A stretch of 64,000 nt of DNA from Hyposmocoma kahamanoa. Its lineage: Eukaryota > Arthropoda > Insecta > Lepidoptera > Cosmopterigidae. A program made the position numbers and the translations under genes. How positions within the stretch are numbered: the stretch's first letter is position 1; each line of letters opens with the position of its first letter. The notes below the pieces were generated by a model. It was not told the DNA's origin. It was given only the letters and a program-made list of their open reading frames with translations, and made no database searches. Of the stretch, positions 24,186 to 35,699 are shown one piece after another. Location of the stretch: contig NW_020654422.1 in NCBI RefSeq assembly GCF_003589595.1, forward strand, positions 20,440,969-20,504,968, read 5' to 3'.

Positions 24186-24812
24186 TATGTTTAGTATATA
24201 CGTACAGTAAGCTATCGTATTTCGCTTCATCATTTCTATCACTATCTTGTACAGTGGAATTTCGTGGACCGGCACACGAAACTTCCCATCCCTGTAATAC
24301 ATGACACTTGACATGTCAAAGCTGATTTACATATCACAAACTCCCCAAGGACTCAAAGGCGAAAATTTGCATTAGGAATATTTCCTTTGTTTCGTCGGGT
24401 ATGTAGGCAAGTTTCTGGATGTTGTCTCAACAAATTACGTAAACAACTTCGTCATGTTGGTAGCCGTGTTTGTCCGATGTTTATGCTTGAAATTTCATGG
24501 GAAGGTTTGAGTTTCCTACCCTCTATAGCTGTCTAATAATAAGTAGTTTCGGGAAAGCAAGCAAAGGTACAAACAAGGATATAATAAAACTTTAATTTAT
24601 ACTTAGAAATTGATAGTTAAGGTTTGATAAGAGTTGGTCAAAATAATTCACAGGTTGCTTACAGGTTAAAGGTAATGCAATGAATGAATGAAATTTCTTT
24701 TCACATCACTAGCTCGGACAGGTTTTCTTTCTCATTAGAAATCTGCTCGCAAAAGCTTTTTTGCACGCTAGCGTGGAAAAGGTTTTTGAAATTCGATCTT
24801 GACGATGGACTG

Positions 24813-25262
24813 TGCGTCATTCGTAAGGCAGATTCCCCTGGAAGAATGAACAAGAAACTCTAGGGGTTGGTCTTTGTAAATATACATTTGAATACATTTA
24901 TCATTACAATATTTAATTTAAACATCTTACATTGAGAATACCTGAAAGAGCGGGTCCCTACCACGGATTTTTGTCATCCAAGTACAGAGAAACTGTATAA
25001 TAAACCTTTAGTATAAAGTTTTTGTTTCACTATAGTTTTAAATCTCGTAAATGGCAAATTTTGAATATTAATCGGAATGTTATAGAATATTATAGAAGTG
25101 TACCTACACTTTGCCCCTTGAATGAATTTAAGACCTTAAGAAGACGGCTGTCATGAACAACTAGTTTATTTTTTAGTCCTCATATTAATGTTACGTCTGT
25201 CACTATTTTTCATTAAAAAATATTTTTTTTCTTAACACGAACGTGTACTGTGACTTTTGTGT
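24813..25262 (-). pseudogene. 3' end of a non-LTR element, family E, copy 2 (inverted)
   Basis: Same family in reverse: 'aagaaactctaggggttgg', 'ccacggatttttgtcatcc', 'tttttgtttcactatagttttaaa', 'ccccttgaatgaattta'. Lies tail-to-tail with copy 1 across about 630 bp. Confidence 0.65.
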
Positions 25263-25437
25263 AAGAATGTTAATCTCTTTAATCTTATCTCTCAAAGTTA
25301 CTACACTTATTGACAACGGAATCTTTAAATCCATGTGATAAGTGAAAAAGACGTTGCGCGATTCGCCTCAAATTTAATGTGATGTCTACTAATATGGGAG
25401 CGCGTCATTTGTATGAACAATTTATATTTATGGCACC

Positions 25438-25600
25438 GATTCATCCTGAGACATAAGTAGACAAGACCCATGTGCCTGTAATTTCACCAGTACCCTTACC
25501 CTTCTAAATCGGAACGCAGTAATGCTCACATCACTGCTAGGAGGCAGAAGTAAGTAAGGTGGCAGTACTTCCCTAGACAAACCCTTTCACAAGAAGCTCC
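25438..25600 (-). repeat. Family A retroposon, sense 5' half only
   Basis: Matches from 'cctgagacataagtagacaag' to 'ttcacaagaagctcccctg'; the A-tail half is absent. Confidence 0.75.
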
Positions 25601-25604
25601 CCTG

Positions 25605-26000
25605 TTAGAGTTGAAGACAGGGATCTTCCTGATTTTATAATCCATCGAAAAAGCAAACTAAACTTGAGTGAATATACAATCTTAACTAGTTTACCAATCA
25701 ACCTGCCGACAAGCCCGGTCAATCCGTCTAGCAAACATGGACATGCGCAAACGACGTGCTATTATCAAATTATGCACTGACGCTGACGAATTCTAAGGAA
25801 CGTCTATGTAGATTTATTGGTAGGAGGTAGGTAGGTGAGATATGGTCAGATTGCTATTTCTTGTATGTAGCTGTAGAGTTCTTTGGGAAAGGGTTTGGCC
25901 ATCGAAGCATTCAATTTCTAATGCTAACAATAAATAAGCTATTTTTGTTATTCTGTATTATTATCTATTTGTATACATTATTATTATTCAATATGTGGTG
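25605..26000. other. No gene recognised
   Basis: No supported ORF or repeat. Confidence 0.35.
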
Positions 26001-26004
26001 TATT

Positions 26005-26215
26005 TTAACCGACTTTAAAAAACGGAGGATTTAAATAACGTATGTATGTATTTTAGGATACCCCAGTATTGGTCCCATTTAAATTTGACGGAAATATTCT
26101 ACCTCTAAGGGTGGCAAACTAGGGGATGAATCCGGTTTAAAAAAGGAGGAGATTCTCAATTCGATTGTATATGATTTTTTGTATGTATGTTACGCGATAA
26201 CTAATTTGTGTAAAT
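26005..26215 (+). repeat. Two partial family F copies in tandem
   Basis: First copy 26005-26130 ('accgactttaaaaaacggagg' to 'ggggatgaatccggttt'). A second begins at 26133 ('aaaaaaggaggagattctcaattcg') and is cut at about 26215 by a family E insertion. Confidence 0.65.
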
Positions 26216-26600
26216 ATACAATAACCATAACATTAATCTTAGAACTAAGTCCAAACACATGGTACCACGATTTCGTTTAACCAAGGTAAACGACTCTTTT
26301 ATGGGGAACTGTATACGTTTTTACAATAAGATTCCGGAGAATGTATTAAGATGATCATTTCCTAAGTTTAAAAATTACATTAAAAGTATTTTGATTGAAA
26401 AGTCATATTACAAAATTGAAGAGTATTTGTTAGATAAAGATGTATGGAAAGACAACATGAGTCTTGATTCCACACAATTATGATTCAAAGTGTATTTCAT
26501 AGCATTTAAGTTTATTTTAAAAGAGCAATCCTTAGAGTTTCTTGCTCGTTCTTCTCGAGTATGAGCAGTAACTTTAAAAATGACATTTTCAAGTGTGATG
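26216..26600 (+). pseudogene. Family E non-LTR 3' end nested in family F
   Basis: Frame reads VNDSFMGNCIRFYNKIPENV, stop, then FPKFKNYIKSILIEKSYYKI and LLDKDVWKDN. Identical in layout to 49946-50335 and 52385-52815. Family F sequence is found on both sides, so this insertion is younger than that F copy. Confidence 0.7.
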
Positions 26601-26790
26601 GTTTTTTTTTATTGGAAAGAGAGTACTTCAGTATTGGTCCCATTTAAATTTGACGAAAATATTCCACCTCTAAGGGTGGCAAACTAGGTAGGAATCCGGT
26701 TTCGCGCACTTTCCGGTAACCAATTTCAATAAAACTTGGCAAATAGATGTAATTCCATCAACTTTTGAGGTCGATTCTTTTTTATAAAAA
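26600..26790 (+). repeat. Family F repeat, remainder after the family E insertion
   Basis: 'ttttattggaaagagagtacttcagtattggtccc', 'ccacctctaagggtggcaaactagg' and 'caataaaacttggcaaatag' complete the F copy interrupted at about 26215. Confidence 0.7.
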
Positions 26791-26889
26791 TTTTACAATT
26801 ATATTTGAAATCTTATATTGGAAGATATTCTTTAGTTGCATCCCCTTTCCAACTGCTTCATACTATTTCATTGTGAAAGAGGTCGTCCA

Positions 26890-27350
26890 AGGATGTACTG
26901 ACACCGGTGAAACTACAGGTCAAGGAACCTGTTAATTTTAAGTGTCAGGGTGTCAGATACACTAGCAATGCCCTTCAGGTCTAAGCAATTTTGAGCTCTG
27001 AATGGCACGAAAACTGTTATAAATAGACGTGTCGATTAACACCAGGCAAATTTTAGTAGCAGTAGAGGTCCTTGTGAAAGAGTACGTCCCACCTTACCCA
27101 TTTCTGCCACCAAGCATTAATGTCAGCATTATTGTGTTCCGGTTTTGAAGGGCAAGGGTGCTGGTGAAATTACAGGCACATGGGACTTATCAACTCATGT
27201 CTCAGGGTGACGGGCGCAGTGGTTGTGCCCCTCAGATCTTTGCAATATAAAGCTCTGAGTGGCACTGTAACTATTATGGCGTGTACCATCAGGCGCACGA
27301 CTCGTTCGTCCCGTCACTTGATTATCGATCGATGGTAACGGTCTTACAAA
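26890..27350 (+). repeat. Two family A retroposons head-to-tail
   Basis: A partial copy (26890-27050) is followed by a near-complete one (27053-27350) in the same orientation. The second runs from 'gtagcagtagaggtccttgtg' to 'cgtcccgtcacttgat' and an A-run at about 27348. Confidence 0.8.
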
Positions 27351-27354
27351 AAAA

Positions 27355-27890
27355 AAACGATATAGCTAAAGGTATTTATTGTCTAAATAATGTGCTAATT
27401 TATTACACGAAAGGATGCACTTCACCTGATTATATAAAATCTTGAAAACAGTCTAAAATACACGTAATTTTTATACGGTGATATTTTTCTTTAAGTACTA
27501 CAAAGAATCTGCAAAATTTTGTTTTTCAATTGAAGTTCTACAGATATTACATTCACACTTATCTTAACATTTGAATGGGCAATTTGCCCAGCGGTTTAAC
27601 GACACGCCTCGTCGCCCGATGTCCAGTAAGTCGCCATCGGGCGCTTGTCAATGACGAATCTGTGTCAAACTTTCTCCGCCTATTCTTATTAATTGTAAGC
27701 ATGAGGGTAGGACGCGAGGGGCGGTCCTCCACACCTCATCTCCTAAAATGTAGGCTCGAGTTGAAATATTTCGAATAAGATTGTAATTCAAAGCAAAGAC
27801 ACTTACCTTCTATAATAGATATAATTAAATATAATTATATAATATAGATATATAGATATAATTAAAAATTATATAGATATAATTAAAAAT
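27355..27890. other. Unrecognised DNA ending in AT-rich low complexity
   Basis: 27780-27890 is an AT-rich tract in which a unit of about 19 bp ('tatagatataattaaaaat') is repeated twice just before the RT element. No gene seen. Confidence 0.4.
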
Positions 27891-29439
27891 AGCTAAAATT
27901 AAACCGATTTTCAAAAAAGGTACGAAAACTGACGACCCTAGCCAATATAGGCCTATAGCGCTGCTTCCCGTGTTATCCAAACTGTTTGAAAAGACTATGA
28001 CCAACCGAATCTATAATTTCTTAGAAACATATAACTTACTCGATGAAAATCAATACGGGTTTAGAAAAAAGCGATCTACATCGGAGGCGGCATTTAAATA
28101 TGTACAAGAGATTCTTAGCTATATCAATGACAAAAACTATGCTGTAGGAGTCCTTCTAGACATGTCAAAAGCGTATGACAGAGTTTCGCATGCAGTCCTT
28201 CTCGATAAACTGCATGGAGTAGGCATAAGGGGAATAGCGCTTCAATGGATTAAATCGTATCTATCCGACAGAAAACAATGTGTACTAATTGACCATCATG
28301 ACGATGATACAGGCGAAATAAAAAGCGTACTTTCAGAAGTAGTTACCACCAATTGGTCCATCCCGCAAGGCAGTGTAATAGGGTGCATCTTGTTTATAAT
28401 TTATATAAATGATTTGCCTAAGATTTCAAACACGCTAAGTATACTATTTGCCGATGATGTATCATTGTTATTCAAATGCAAAAACATCGACCACAATACT
28501 ATAACTGAAATAAAGAATTCTTTCAATAATGTAAAAAACTGGCTTCTAGAACATAATCTAGAATTAAATTTCAACAAAACGAAAATAATACAGTTTAAAC
28601 CTTATCAAAAGCAACCATTAGATTTAAATACAATTATAAACAACCTCAGTATAGATGAAACAAACAATTTTACACTATTAGGAATAACATTAGATACACA
28701 TTTAAATTGGAAAAATCATATCGATAACATAAAATCTAAATTATCAAAGTTTACTTATGCACTAACCGTTCTTAAAGCTAATACCAGGCGTGAATGTGCT
28801 CTATCGGCATACTATGCTTACGCTTACGCGTGGCTTCGTTATGGCGTAGTGATGTGGGGCCACAGCACTGAGGCAAATGATTTATTCATCTTGCAAAAGA
28901 AGTGTCTGCGCATCATAGACAACATACGCCCAAGGGACACGTGCAGGCCGCATTTTATAACTGACAAAATTCTAACATTTCCGTCTATATATATATTGGA
29001 AACTGTCATGTTTGTTAGAAAACATTTAAAATTTTTTGAATTTGTTGGAAGCGAACGTCGTAACACTAAACTAGTACTACCGATCCTGAAATTAGAAATG
29101 TTCAGGGAAAGCCCGCTCTACCGATGTATCTTAATTTATAATAAAATTCCGGCCTTACTTAAGAAAGAAAATGACAACATACTTAAAACAAAATTAAAGT
29201 GTCTCCTAACAAATAGGTGCTACTATAGCGTAAGAGACTTCATGGAATCTACTCTCTAGTTTTAACTCTTGTATAATCTCTATTTTAAGAACCTACGTTT
29301 ATATCCTGCTGTTTATGTACGGGTACAAAGTGAATTCTTTGCTACACCCCGACGGGGTATGTTTGTACTTAGTATGTAATGCTTGTACCAACATTATTTG
29401 CAATAAATAAATAAATAAATAGATAAAGAGAAATAGCTA
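27887..29439 (+). mobile_element. Insertion unit of the RT element with 9 bp direct repeats
   Basis: AAATAGCTA occurs at 27887-27895, immediately before the RT frame, and again at 29431-29439, just after the (AAAT)n-type tail at about 29403-29430. The pair fits a target-site duplication of a recent 5'-truncated insertion. The 3' UTR (29260-29400) includes 'ctacaccccgacggggtatg'. Confidence 0.75.
27898..29259 (+). CDS. 5'-truncated but open reverse transcriptase of a non-LTR retrotransposon
   Basis: A 453-residue frame, beginning inside the RT domain with KPIFKKGTKTDDPSQYRPIA, then LPVLSKLFEK. Motifs in order: QYGFRKKRST (residues about 52-61), LLDMSKAYD with the first catalytic Asp (about 88), IPQGSVIG (about 155), YINDLP, and LFADD with the Asp pair (about 186-187). 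Then come GITLDTHLNW (about 262-271) and a C-terminus typical of the clade (IYNKIPALL...CYYSVRDFM). All visible catalytic residues are intact and there is no internal stop. The endonuclease, any ORF1 and the first part of RT are missing, and there is no natural ATG. The style (FADD, QGSV, YINDLP) is Jockey superfamily, CR1/Daphne-like; exact clade not certain. It cannot be an autonomous element as it stands. Confidence 0.9.
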   Translation: MKPIFKKGTKTDDPSQYRPIALLPVLSKLFEKTMTNRIYNFLETYNLLDENQYGFRKKRSTSEAAFKYVQEILSYINDKNYAVGVLLDMSKAYDRVSHAVLLDKLHGVGIRGIALQWIKSYLSDRKQCVLIDHHDDDTGEIKSVLSEVVTTNWSIPQGSVIGCILFIIYINDLPKISNTLSILFADDVSLLFKCKNIDHNTITEIKNSFNNVKNWLLEHNLELNFNKTKIIQFKPYQKQPLDLNTIINNLSIDETNNFTLLGITLDTHLNWKNHIDNIKSKLSKFTYALTVLKANTRRECALSAYYAYAYAWLRYGVVMWGHSTEANDLFILQKKCLRIIDNIRPRDTCRPHFITDKILTFPSIYILETVMFVRKHLKFFEFVGSERRNTKLVLPILKLEMFRESPLYRCILIYNKIPALLKKENDNILKTKLKCLLTNRCYYSVRDFMESTL

Positions 29440-30235
29440 CAGACAATAAAGTAAGCAAACAGATATTCACGCATTTGGAATTGCGTTTTGTTATTGCAGT
29501 GTCAGCAGAGGTACAGATGCTAGTGATGAATGGTGACGGATAGAGCTTTACAAACTGAACACTCTATTGTTATTTGTTCGCTGAAATTATTGAATCCATT
29601 TACTGTTTTTTGTTTTGTGTTATATTGGCATATTGATGTACTCGTGCAGCGTGTGGGTGTACTCAAAGACTACTGGATACTAGTGGCTAGGCGTGAAATT
29701 GGTTGTTAGTAAAATCGGAGTAAAACAAAAAACACCTACCTTAAGAAAAAGTGCAACACAAGGTGCAGGTACACTTCATTTCCCTAGTTAACTCATTCTA
29801 CACTTACAAGTTAGCACAAAATGTGGTAATTGATAATACGTGGAAAATTTTAGGCAAGCCGGTAGAAATCGAGTTTAACGGACGCCTCACCACTGCTGAA
29901 TACCCTAGGAGTACAGAGTAATAGCAGGTTCAGGTTGAAGTCGAATTGGAACCGGGATACCATCATATAAAGCAATAAATAGTAACGTCTACACAACCAC
30001 CCGCTGCAGAACTTGCCAAAACGTGAATCAACACCTCACCTGAATAATACTATTTAGAGAAACATCTCAAGAGTTTTCGAGGGGAAGATCGACTAATTAT
30101 TTAGATAGCTCATGTGTTCTGTTTGCCAACAATCCCCCTTTGAAATGAGTTTGAAATTACAGTAGGGAATCGACAAGGAGATATTAGAACACGACTGGTT
30201 TATATATCAGATGAAAATTTATAATATAAAGTATG
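29440..30235. other. No gene recognised
   Basis: No supported ORF or repeat. Confidence 0.35.
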
Positions 30236-30450
30236 CGTTTATTTCATAGGTAAGAAAATTACCCTTGAAATCGTCATATTGATTAAACTCTACTGCTCAA
30301 TCCTAGAGAAGAATGAGCAAGAAACTCTAGGGGTTGTTCTTTGTAAATTGAACGCATTTGAATACATTTATCATTTACAATATTTATTTTAAATATCATA
30401 GATCGAGACTACCTGCAACAGCTAGTTGGACACTATCACGGATTTTTGTC
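30236..30450 (-). pseudogene. Family E non-LTR 3' end, short copy
   Basis: Reverse-strand landmarks 'tcataggtaagaaaattac', 'caagaaactctaggggttg', 'acatttatcatttacaatatt' and 'cacggatttttgtcatcc' match the 3' UTR of the copies at 24813 and 61945. Truncated at about 30450 beside a (CATC)n run. Confidence 0.65.
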
Positions 30451-30454
30451 ATCC

Positions 30455-32845
30455 ATCCATCCATCCATTGGCACATCCTTTCATCACGATGGCAAACATA
30501 TCCCATGCACAGTTCAGCATGGCTGCTACTTGTGGCAGGATCATCGTGGCTAGGTTTTGGGCTGCGATAATATAGTGCCACGGATGCGATAAGAAGAAGT
30601 ATTAAAAGATTTTTGTGTTTGTGCATGAGTGTACCTACGCATTTGATAATTGTATTGGATGCAAAAGTTATACAGTGTGTTTATTATGCCGTTTCAACAA
30701 GTCACGTTTAGTTCAGTATTTGTTTAATTTTACAATGTCCACAGTTTTATAAAGGTTTGTATATAAATGAACCTCTAAAGCTATATTGTCTTTGTGTTAA
30801 ATATGTTTTGTGTGGTGGAACGGGAACACGTGGCCTTCTTTTGTATGCATAATTGGATGATAACGTTTTGAGGACAGATTTGTGATATTTTAGAATAATA
30901 TTATATGTTCAGCTATTTAGTCTCTTTGTATTAAATGTCTGTGGAACATTATCTGTATTTACGAAACATTGCCTTTATAATCTTAATGATATATACAATA
31001 CATCAAAGAAATAATCAGCTTAAGTTCCATTTGTTTATATGTAGGATTATTGCTAATTAGCACTATAACCTTTGTAAACGAAATATCTCTTCAAAATGAG
31101 ACAATCAACGCGTTTATCTTGTTCGGTACACGTGTACCAATTATCGGGGATCGGGCGTCAAAATACTGGTTAAAGCGTGTTAGCTAATGAGCCACCCTTT
31201 CGATAAGGGGTGAGTTGTTCGGAGTCACGAATAGTGAGTCAAAGACGACTCAGTACTACTCAAAGGAATGAATCGTTTTTTAAGAATAAACCCTTTACAG
31301 TAGTGTGGCTTCTGTAAGTGAGTGATTGGAGAGCCACGTCTAGTCACAGTAGCTTGGTTCTTGCGTCTTTTGTATCATCTCTAAGTCAATTTAACGCCCA
31401 CTATAGCCCAGTTTAGTTCCCATTTATACTAATTGCAATCGTAGATGTAACCCGTTCGAAACTATTTTTAAAGAGTAATTTGCCTATATTTGGAATTATT
31501 TTTTGAAATAAACCAAAATTGCCGGTCATTTACCGTCAGCTTTGATCATCGGGCCTGTAAAAACCCCAAACCGTGGGATTGTTAGTTAAAACAAAACATA
31601 TACAATTTTAGATCCAAAAAAAGTTTGATTTCCGGTTTAAAAAACAACTTTTTAAAATTGCATATCTGTGATGAGAATATTGTTGAGTCTTTTCCAGGAG
31701 CTTCATCGTTATCTGCTTTTATAGAAGCCACGGCGACACAAGACCTCTCCCGCTCTCGTAATGAATTCATATCATCGTCATTGAAGTCGTATCATCGTCA
31801 ACAAAAATTGATAGGAAATTCTAGGGAGCTCTACTTTAATTTGCTTACCAATGGTTTATATAATCTTTATAGATTTCAGTGCATGAAAACAAATACACGC
31901 GATTCCGAAAAATAGATCCGAAATTTTTTTTTGACGTGTAGCAATCGTGAAAACCTAAGCACTCCATATTGCAATAAAATTCTCGAAAGCTCTTTTCACT
32001 AGCACTCCAATATCATATTAAATAGTATCGCCTGGTCTCAAACTAACCAATATATCCAATTTGGTACACACGGGAATATAATCCACCTCAAGTAACGTTC
32101 ACAGTGCCACCGAGGTCATAAAAATTGCGATTTTATTTATGGTTTACCGTAGTAACCAACTTTATTATCCAAGATGACTTTCATAATGGAACAGATAAAG
32201 ATAGCTTTGTCTCATGGTTATTAAAAAATAAAGACCTGGAAAAATAAAGCGCCATCGAGTTGGCTATTGCTAAAATAAGAAACGAAACAGCTTTTTTCTC
32301 GAATTTAAATTGCGTATTTGTTTTTCCAAAAAAAAAAAAACAATGTTTCGGAAACTTTACAGGTTCCATTATCGTAGCCAACTTAGAAAAATTAACTGGT
32401 ATTCCAAGATATCATCAATTTATCGAAGAGAATAGTGGGGACCTTATGACACTTTTATAACATGAGGTCCTTTAAACGACACGTGAAGAGGCGTCTTTTA
32501 GCCATGCAGGATTGAAGTGGCTTCGGCGGTAATTGTATCAACACTGCACTAGGTTCCTTTACGTTAGGATTTCACTTTCCATTTAAAATCATGTGGACAG
32601 ATGTCATCTGTTTGCTACGTATAAAAAAAGACACCGTTAGTGGTGAGAATACTTAACTTTAAAAGATAAAGTTGATCGGAATAGAAAATAATAGAACCCT
32701 TCTTATCGTACAGAATGTTTGAAGAGACATGATGTCTTCTACGAGTATTGTTAGATAGATTGCTTCTAAATTGCGTGCTCGACGATGCAAATCCTTGCCG
32801 TGGCATGTCCCTACGACTGATTTCTAAGTTACGTGCATTTTAGTG
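30455..32845. other. No gene recognised; two unidentified short ORFs
   Basis: Frames at 31625-31915 and 32260-32460 (plus strand) are 96 and 66 residues. The first contains LIGNSRELYFNLLTNGLYNL, but I recognise no domain and see no splice or promoter support. Possibly decayed transposon coding sequence. Confidence 0.35.
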
Positions 32846-32849
32846 CCAA

Positions 32850-32965
32850 TGCCTCTCGTTAAAGGCGAAGGAAAACATTGTTATCAAACCTGCCAGTCGA
32901 AGAAGGTTCATAATCCTTGGAAGACTTGTCAAGTCCTTTAGGCCAGCGGCGTGGCGGAATATAAA
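32850..32965 (+). repeat. Family L repeat fragment
   Basis: 'gcctctcgttaaaggcgaaggaaaacattg', 'aaacctgccagtcgaagaagg' and 'ggccagcggcgtggcggaatat' match the lepidopteran SINE-like body seen at 13795. Confidence 0.65.
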
Positions 32966-33049
32966 TTAGCTCTATAATGTCAAGTTCTTTGGTATTTGCA
33001 ATTGTTACAAATACGCATCGAAGCTATTTTTCGACGTTTCGGGTGTTTT

Positions 33050-33175
33050 ACACGTCTCAAGGCATCACACACATACAGTCAGCCGGAGCTGTAAAGAGCC
33101 CGAAACGTTTGTTTGTTAAAAAATATACGCGATTTAGATAAAAAAAAATGTTTAATTTCCTATTTCTATAATGAT
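33050..33175 (+). repeat. Family J retroelement tail
   Basis: 'agctgtaaagagcccgaaacgtttgtttgtt', 'aaaaatatacgcgatttag' and 'atttcctatttctataatgattc'. The same block recurs at 40740-40865 and 45985-46310. The GAAACGT block resembles termini of Penelope-like elements; assignment is tentative. Confidence 0.45.
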
Positions 33176-33479
33176 TCCACTGAAACCTTATCAAAAGAGT
33201 AAATCACTGCGAAAATCTTGTCGTCCCTAACATGTGTTTAAGCAAAACATGACATCATTATGACAACTCAATGCGATTGACTGATCTTCTGTTTGCTGCC
33301 TTGTTAATAATCCTATCTAATAGAATGTCGGATCTCTCCAGTTTAATATGAATCTTCGTAGCAGTGTTTTGTTCTGAACGAAGGTATCATGATTCGCTGG
33401 TCATGTTGCTTATTAGCGATAGCTTTTGTGATGGTTTCAAGGCGTATAATGATGTGATGTGTGCAAGAAATTGAATTTA

Positions 33480-33815
33480 TTAATTTTTTTAAAATTTTAT
33501 TGAATTGTTATATAATAATTTTTTGGGAAATTATTCCACTAGTTTGTTATAATTACTAAAACAAAGATCGAACACTCAGAAAAAATTCCTTCGATCCGGC
33601 CGGATTCAAACCGACGTCTTCTAACTTACCGTGGCAGACGCTATACCAACTAAGCCACGGAACGAACCAGCGGAACTCACGAATTTTTCTATGTGCTTGC
33701 ATCGTATCTTTGTATTTGGTTTTTTCAACGACTTTGATTGTTTTATCACCCAGTTAGATATATTTACAGTTACCACCCCTGGCAAGAGATGTCGCTATTC
33801 ATTGTCTTTTAAATT
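33480..33815 (-). repeat. tRNA-derived SINE, family C
   Basis: On the minus strand: 'agcgacatctcttgcc', 'gattcgtgag...cgctggttcgttccg', an A-box-like GTGGCTTAGTTGG, and a B box variant (GGTTTGAATCC) before 'ggccggatcgaagg'. A conserved tail runs 'gttcgatctttg...ataacaaactagtgg'. Body and tail agree with the copies at 49590 and 62790. Confidence 0.75.
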
Positions 33816-34011
33816 TTTTTGAATTGTTATTAAAAATTTTTTTATTGATTTTTGTCGTGAGAGTACTTTTATTTTTTCTACAACAATATTTATTCTAAAA
33901 GGCAATTTGAAGACATCTACAATCTTTTAAGCTTATTACAATCAGTCTAGTTATATTTTTTTATAAATGATTTTATGAAAGGTTCCCATTTAGACCCAAA
34001 ATAGGTTTACT

Positions 34012-34110
34012 TTTTAACCGACTTCAATTGTTTTTGTGTTTCTTAATAGCGTAAGTAACTCCGACATTTGTGAACCGATTTCGATGATTCGTTTTTTGTT
34101 CGAAAAAAAA
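34012..34110 (+). repeat. Family F fragment
   Basis: 'ttaaccgacttcaattg', 'taactccgacatttgtgaaccgatttcgatgattcg' is the first third of family F. Confidence 0.65.
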
Positions 34111-34680
34111 AATTACACTTTCCACTAGTGGAGAGACAATAGACAAAATCCATTTTCCTTTTCGGGCTTTCATAATAACTCAAAGAAATCAATACAAAAT
34201 TGAGAATAAGTTGCACGATTTGGACTAGCAATCAATGTATATCTTCAATTTTTCAATTATCTACAATTAATAAGAAGATTCAACTGTAACTGTAACTTAA
34301 ACATCTAAAGAGACATCCCTTATTCATACTTTACATATTTTGCGTATTAAGAAAAGTAAGGTGACCTTTAATAAAAATTACCTCGAATAGCTTTTTGTAT
34401 GTTCCTTGCGTTATGGAATTTGAGGTAAATTTTTTCCACCTAATTTAAAACAAGGTTCTTATATTTATTTATTTTTTATTTAATAGGAAATACATGTTTA
34501 AAATGCACTGCTGCGTATGTCCTTATCATGTCATAGTGATTAAATGCTTATTGTTATTGGTCACGTTGCGATAATAAAGCCGTATGATTGGTGCATTTGA
34601 ATTTCGTATTGCTTTTCATGCGATATATTGGACAAAAGTGAACCTATGACAACCAGTCATTTTAATGCACAACTTAACAG
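34110..34680. other. No gene recognised
   Basis: AT-rich, no supported feature. Confidence 0.35.
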
Positions 34681-34682
34681 TA

Positions 34683-34850
34683 GATTCTACTTCTTTCTTT
34701 TGATGTGCCATCTCCTGCTGGAGGTCGGTTATCAAAATAGCCAATTGGACCCAGTGAAGTTGCGGCTAGGAAACCTTCTATGGTACTCATATTGAACTAC
34801 TCTGAAAGATTTTGGATTCATATAGTTTTTCTACGGCCATTTTTCCTAGT
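34683..34850 (-). pseudogene. Possible RTE-like 3' fragment
   Basis: 'ttcttttgatgtgccatctcctgctggaggtcggttatcaaaatagcc' parallels 'ttcttaatgtgccgcttctctacgaaggttggtgaccatcattgc' at the 3' end of the RTE-like pseudogene at 51665. Coding sense is mostly lost. Confidence 0.4.
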
Positions 34851-34859
34851 TCAAGCAAT

Positions 34860-35270
34860 TCAGAGTTGCATTAGAATATTATTCACTACACATTATGTCT
34901 GAATGTAGGTACTGTAGTTTCCTCCACTTTGTGGTTTTAAGTTCTACATTTGCTCCCAAATCAAGTAAACCCCAGAAATTTGAACTTTCTCGTCTCCAAT
35001 ACACAATTACCAAGCATTCCATCAACTCGTTTAGCAGATACCGAGCGTAATGCCTCGCAAATTGCGGGCCCATCACGACGTCGCGTCACGACCGCGCTAG
35101 ACAATACAACGCTATCACAGGTTCAAACCTGAGAGTTTGAACTTTACTAACGTTTGTTGTGTTTGGAATTATTCTACAGACATTGTTAACAAGACACATA
35201 GATATTCATTTATTTTTAGTGATACAGGCTATAACGGCGTTACGAGAATAATATTTTGGAAATGAATTCA
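34860..35270. other. No gene recognised
   Basis: No supported ORF or repeat; small overlapping frames on both strands have no domain. Confidence 0.35.
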
Positions 35271-35275
35271 CTTTT

Positions 35276-35455
35276 TAACTGCCTCCATGGCCGAACGGTT
35301 ACCACGCAAAGCCCCCAGGTTCGATTCCCGGGCCGGGAGAAATATTTGTATGGCCTACATTTATTTCTCTCGTGAGTTTGGGTGTAATTTCATGCCATGT
35401 CCATGGCACCCGCGACTCAGGGTTTCCCTAGTGCGGGGTATTATTATTACTTTTT
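35276..35455 (+). repeat. tRNA-derived SINE, family B
   Basis: Head 'ctgcctccatggccgaacggttacca' (A-box-like TGGCCGAACGGT) and B box GGTTCGATTCC. The body runs 'gccgggagaaatatttgtat', 'atttctctcgtgagtttggg', 'ccatggcacccgcgac', 'gggtttccctagtgcgggg', ending in ATT repeats. Five copies are recognisable in the window. Confidence 0.85.
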
Positions 35456-35636
35456 AGCGAATATTTGTTTTGTCGAACAAACCAACCTTTAGGGGCCCTT
35501 TCTAAGTCAGGACATAGAGTCAGCCGTCACTCGATAGTCTTTAATTTTTTTCAATTTTGTTTCTCTCACAACAAACTAGTAAGAATATAGTTTAAGGTAT
35601 TCAAATTTATGAGAGACAGAAGCCGAAGCTTGAATG

Positions 35637-35699
35637 CCCCAGTGTTTTAGGTCTCCCGAACCTCCAAATGGGAGGTTCGGGAGACCTAAAACACTGGGG
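35637..35699. repeat. Perfect 29 bp foldback with 5 nt loop
   Basis: Arm 35637-35665 (starts CCCCAGTGTTTTAGG) and arm 35671-35699 (ends CCTAAAACACTGGGG) are exactly complementary over 29 bp around the loop AAATG. No flanking duplication evident. Confidence 0.95.
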
